A program made the position numbers and the translations under genes. Positions 61,318 to 64,000 of a DNA stretch of 64,000 nucleotides are shown piece by piece (the first letter of the stretch is position 1; each line of letters opens with the position of its first letter). Under the pieces are notes generated by a model. The model was not told the origin of the DNA. It worked only from the letters and a program-made list of their open reading frames with translations, and did not search any database. Origin of the DNA: Pholiota molesta (Eukaryota > Basidiomycota > Agaricomycetes > Agaricales > Strophariaceae); contig JACGCK010000086.1 of NCBI GenBank assembly GCA_014925825.1, positions 1 through 64,000 on the forward strand, in the 5' to 3' direction.

Positions 61318-63225
61318 TTATCACTTTTTTTTAATCCCCATTATAATTATTATTATGATTCCCCATATCCAAATATGACTATTGCCGACTGAACTGTTCG
61401 CCCACTTCAAGGAAAACGTTATCATGCTGAAAGACGGGAGAAGCCTCGAAATATTGGCAGCTCGACCCGGAGGGCTCAAGTGAGCGCTTGCTTTTTTTCT
61501 CATTGTCAGTTTGACTCAATTGGCAATTGAAGCCTCTTATACAGACTTGTTTTGATCGTGAATTTTGGCTTCGGACCCTTGTCGAGACTCGATGCGCAGG
61601 CAGCGCAGCGCACTGTCAATATCCTTCTTGGGCTTCTGCTTTGGCCCTCTTAATGCTCTTCAATCTCCGAGATATCCTGAACACTGGCACACGCCCTCTG
61701 ATTGACCTCGCCGCACTTGTACTTTCATTCAATCTAGTTTCCCCGAGCAAAGACCCACAGGTGACAGCTATGAATACACTGGACGTCCTGATTACGGTGC
61801 AACGGCATGAACAAGATCAGAACTACAAAGGTATGTGATTGATTTGCTGCTAGATTATTCGCTAAAGTTAACACCTAACCAGCGACATGGTGCCGCCTCA
61901 AGGCGCCTTGCAAATTACCTATTCCGTGCAAATCTTTTCTTTCCTGGCTGGAAAGCCTTTCGACGTCATTCGTAGGCGCTAGACTCATGACTCGGATCTT
62001 TGCACCCTACGTACGTATCTCCCTTTTGCTTTCGATAGCAGTTGCCATTGATGAAGGTTGCTATTTATCCAGTGGGCTACACCTTTGGCTCCAATGACCT
62101 ATCATTTGGCCGACGTGGTATGATCACCTGTTGAATACCAGTCACTCAGTGCTTCAGATTCTTATCGAAGTCACACTTGGTGCCGAGCGTAAGTATCGCA
62201 ACTGGAAATGGGGTATGGGATAGGCTCTGGAAGAAAGACACGTCTGCAAAAGACTCTTGTATAGAAAATAGGCTTCGGTAGGTGTCTATCCATTGCTCCT
62301 AGTTGCCTTGTGGCCGCTGGCCTGTAATGTTATCTGTTTCTCATATGTCATTGATGCTGATAGCCCTCTACCAAGTCTATTTAGAATCCCAAGCTCAAGC
62401 ATGAGTTAATGATTCGGCACTCAACGGTGTAGGCTGTGATAATTGGCACGTATTCGGCATCCCGTCGCCCGAATGGCGGGCTCTGTTATGCCAAAACGGG
62501 TTGTACTCGCAAAGGAGATCGCAGCCTCGTGTTCCTGTGTTCGGGGTGCAGATGTACCTAAGTATACAGCAATTTGGACCCCGTCGCCCACAGGGCGGGG
62601 CTACTCCATCCTAAAATTGGCTGTACTCGCAAAACACGTTGTTTCCTCATGTACTGTCCGCGGGCGTCGCTCTGTCCATTTCCAGTTCTTTGCGTCATTT
62701 CTCACAACCTAGGAGTGGGATAAGCCTGAGCGATGTTGATCTATCTCAATATCCAGCATACTCAGCGTTCAATGTTGAGCGGCTTGAGCCAGTATCATTT
62801 GCAGATAGTTTTACTTGATTGGGTGGGGAGGCATTGAGGCATTTTAGACCTACATATGGTTACGGTGTCTATGGAGGATCCCACCGAACGACTAAATATG
62901 TAGCGTGGCGTGGGTGGGGCCTGTACGTAGACGCTCAAACTGTAAATGCTGTGTTGATCTATCAGTGTCAAGTGCTCGGAAAGCGCGCGGTACTAGTGAA
63001 GGTTTCCCAAGTACACCTTCAGCTGGTCATATATAGACGCCATGCATAGCACAAGCGCTCCTGTTTACAACTCCATAATCCTAGCAGCAATACCCATAAT
63101 TTTGATCACTACTTACTTAGTACCACTAATACTAAGTTCTAACCTACTACTTGCCCTCGTTGAAGCGTCTGACGTACTTTTCGGATCATTTCGCACGATT
63201 ACTTCACATCTAATCCTGCGCATTG
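61318..63225. other. gene-poor stretch of 1.9 kb with a diverged direct repeat
   Basis: No supported gene. The frame at 61527-61838 shows no domain. A two-copy repeat lies at 62457-62664. Confidence 0.5.
62457..62664. repeat. diverged two-copy direct repeat, ~88 bp each
   Basis: Copy 1 starts about 62457 and copy 2 about 62577, so the period is about 120 bp. Both share CCCGTCGCCC, then GGCGGG, then TGTACTCGCAAA, and a final CCT-x-TGTxxTGT block. Each copy opens with a small hairpin (CCCGTCGCCC...GGGCGGGG in copy 2). The origin is unknown. Confidence 0.6.
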
Positions 63226-64000
63226 ATGAAAACAAAGGCTTCGAGCTCTGGTAACCTCGCGGACGAGGAACATACAATCCTGCGTGCGACGTCTGTGCGA
63301 GAAAGTAAGCATGCTCGCGATGTTCCGTGGAAAAAACTCTCATCAGCTGGTAGGAAGACCAAATGCGACGGCAACAAACCTATCTGCCAACCATGTCGTC
63401 AACAAGGCCGCGAGCAAGAAGTACGTATCCAATCTGCTAATGGCAACACATGCGACGTACTCATCGTTTCGCACAGTGTGCATGGACCAAGAATCCAGTG
63501 CGCAAGCCGCGGACAGAGCAGCACTTCGAGGCGATGCACAAACGGGGAGAGAGTCTCCGAGTGCGAGCTTTAGAATGGCGGAAATACGCCGATTATCTAG
63601 AATCACAGCTAGACCAATACCCGAACCGAAATGGTGAATTTCGCGCTTCGCGCCCCTCGGACAGCGATGGGCTGTTGGGCCCATCGCCCGACATATTCGA
63701 ACACGAACTCGACCTTGCTAGCGAGGATGGCAATTCGGACTCAGGAGATCCGGCGAAGGAGCTGTGTATTCCGACGCAGAGTCTGAAGGTACGATATGCT
63801 ATTCGTTTCGTTCGTCAAGCAGGTCTCAAATTGCATTCATTAGCTTGAGGAGAATGGGTTCCACCACTACGGAATCACCGCCCCTTCCGATTCAACCATG
63901 CCGAACCACCGCCATCATCCACACAGCTTTCTCGATTTCCTGCTCTCGCACAAAACCCCGATGCCACATATGTGCTGCTCACAGATGGCGTCCCCGACAA
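63226..64000 (+). CDS. Zn2Cys6 transcription factor, partial, with likely frameshifts
   Basis: This is a fungal binuclear zinc cluster regulator. The cluster is CDVCARK-KTKCDGNKPICQPC, then QQGREQECAWTK, with all six cysteines once two introns are removed. A basic linker (KPRTEQHFEAMHKRGESLR) and a coiled-coil-like stretch (WRKYADYLESQLDQ) follow, then an acidic segment. The start is the ATG at 63226 (MKTKASSSG). To reach RGRGTYNPACDVC the frame must shift by one base near 63250-63260. A second break lies at the C-run 63881-63884 (LEENGFHHYGITAP to FRFNHAEPPP). The gene runs off the window end before any fungal-TF middle domain. The target is unknown; related genes include xylanase and sugar regulators. 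Confidence 0.85.

Noticed and set aside
61527..61838. 103-codon frame after uL14m
   Set aside because: No domain, no homology I can recognise, and no splice signals consistent with a longer gene.

Overview
The window is nuclear DNA of a filamentous basidiomycete, most likely an Agaricomycete. Genes lie on both strands and are split by many short introns, mostly about 50-60 nt with GT...AG ends. Protein features that point to the same group are a CFEM protein with a GPI tail, WSC domains, an AA9 copper monooxygenase, F-box proteins beginning MH-x-CLRI-x-EIL, and a Zn2Cys6 regulator. I found no bacterial, viral, plasmid or CRISPR features.

Layout. 1.6-5.7 kb: Timeless/Tof1 replication-fork protein (+). 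8.4-9.5 kb: bZIP factor (+). 10.4-11.8 kb: degenerate transaldolase-family gene (+). 13.3-15.6 kb: tail-to-tail HAD phosphatase (+) and PIG-F GPI-anchor subunit (-). 18.8-19.3 kb: ribosomal eL34 (+). 19.9-25.3 kb: three F-box-type genes (+), two of them tandem paralogs. 26.3-30.3 kb: a head-to-head pair of related multi-pass membrane proteins of a family I do not recognise. 30.6-30.9 kb: a complete MITE. 31.8-32.4 kb: ribosomal eL31 (-). 33.0-33.6 kb: CFEM protein (+). 36.5-37.8 kb: AA9 LPMO (-). 38.8-40.8 kb: single-pass membrane protein, DUF3712-like (+). 41.1-42.8 kb: 2OG-Fe(II) oxygenase (-). 43.9-45.8 kb: double-WSC secreted protein (+). 46.7-48.8 kb: divergent GST (-) and Sfm1-type SPOUT methyltransferase (+). 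50.2-53.4 kb: autophagy kinase ATG1 (-). 54.3 kb: tRNA-Ser(UGA) with an intron. 56.2-58.0 kb: zinc alcohol/butanediol dehydrogenase (+). 58.4-60.5 kb: hexokinase (-). 60.8-61.3 kb: mitochondrial ribosomal uL14 (+). 63.2 kb to the end: Zn2Cys6 transcription factor (+, cut by the window edge). The rest is gene-poor intergenic DNA.

The genes form no cluster or operon. Most are housekeeping (translation, glycolysis, autophagy, GPI anchors, fork stability), with a few lignocellulose or surface functions (AA9, WSC, CFEM). Three features stand out. First, about ten single-base deletions break conserved reading frames in several genes, many at or beside short homopolymers; this looks like an unpolished assembly rather than biology. 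Second, some exons are very small (8, 8, 10 and 18 nt) and one intron is GC-AG. Third, there is the uncharacterised divergent membrane-protein pair. I did not find a convincing new multi-gene system.
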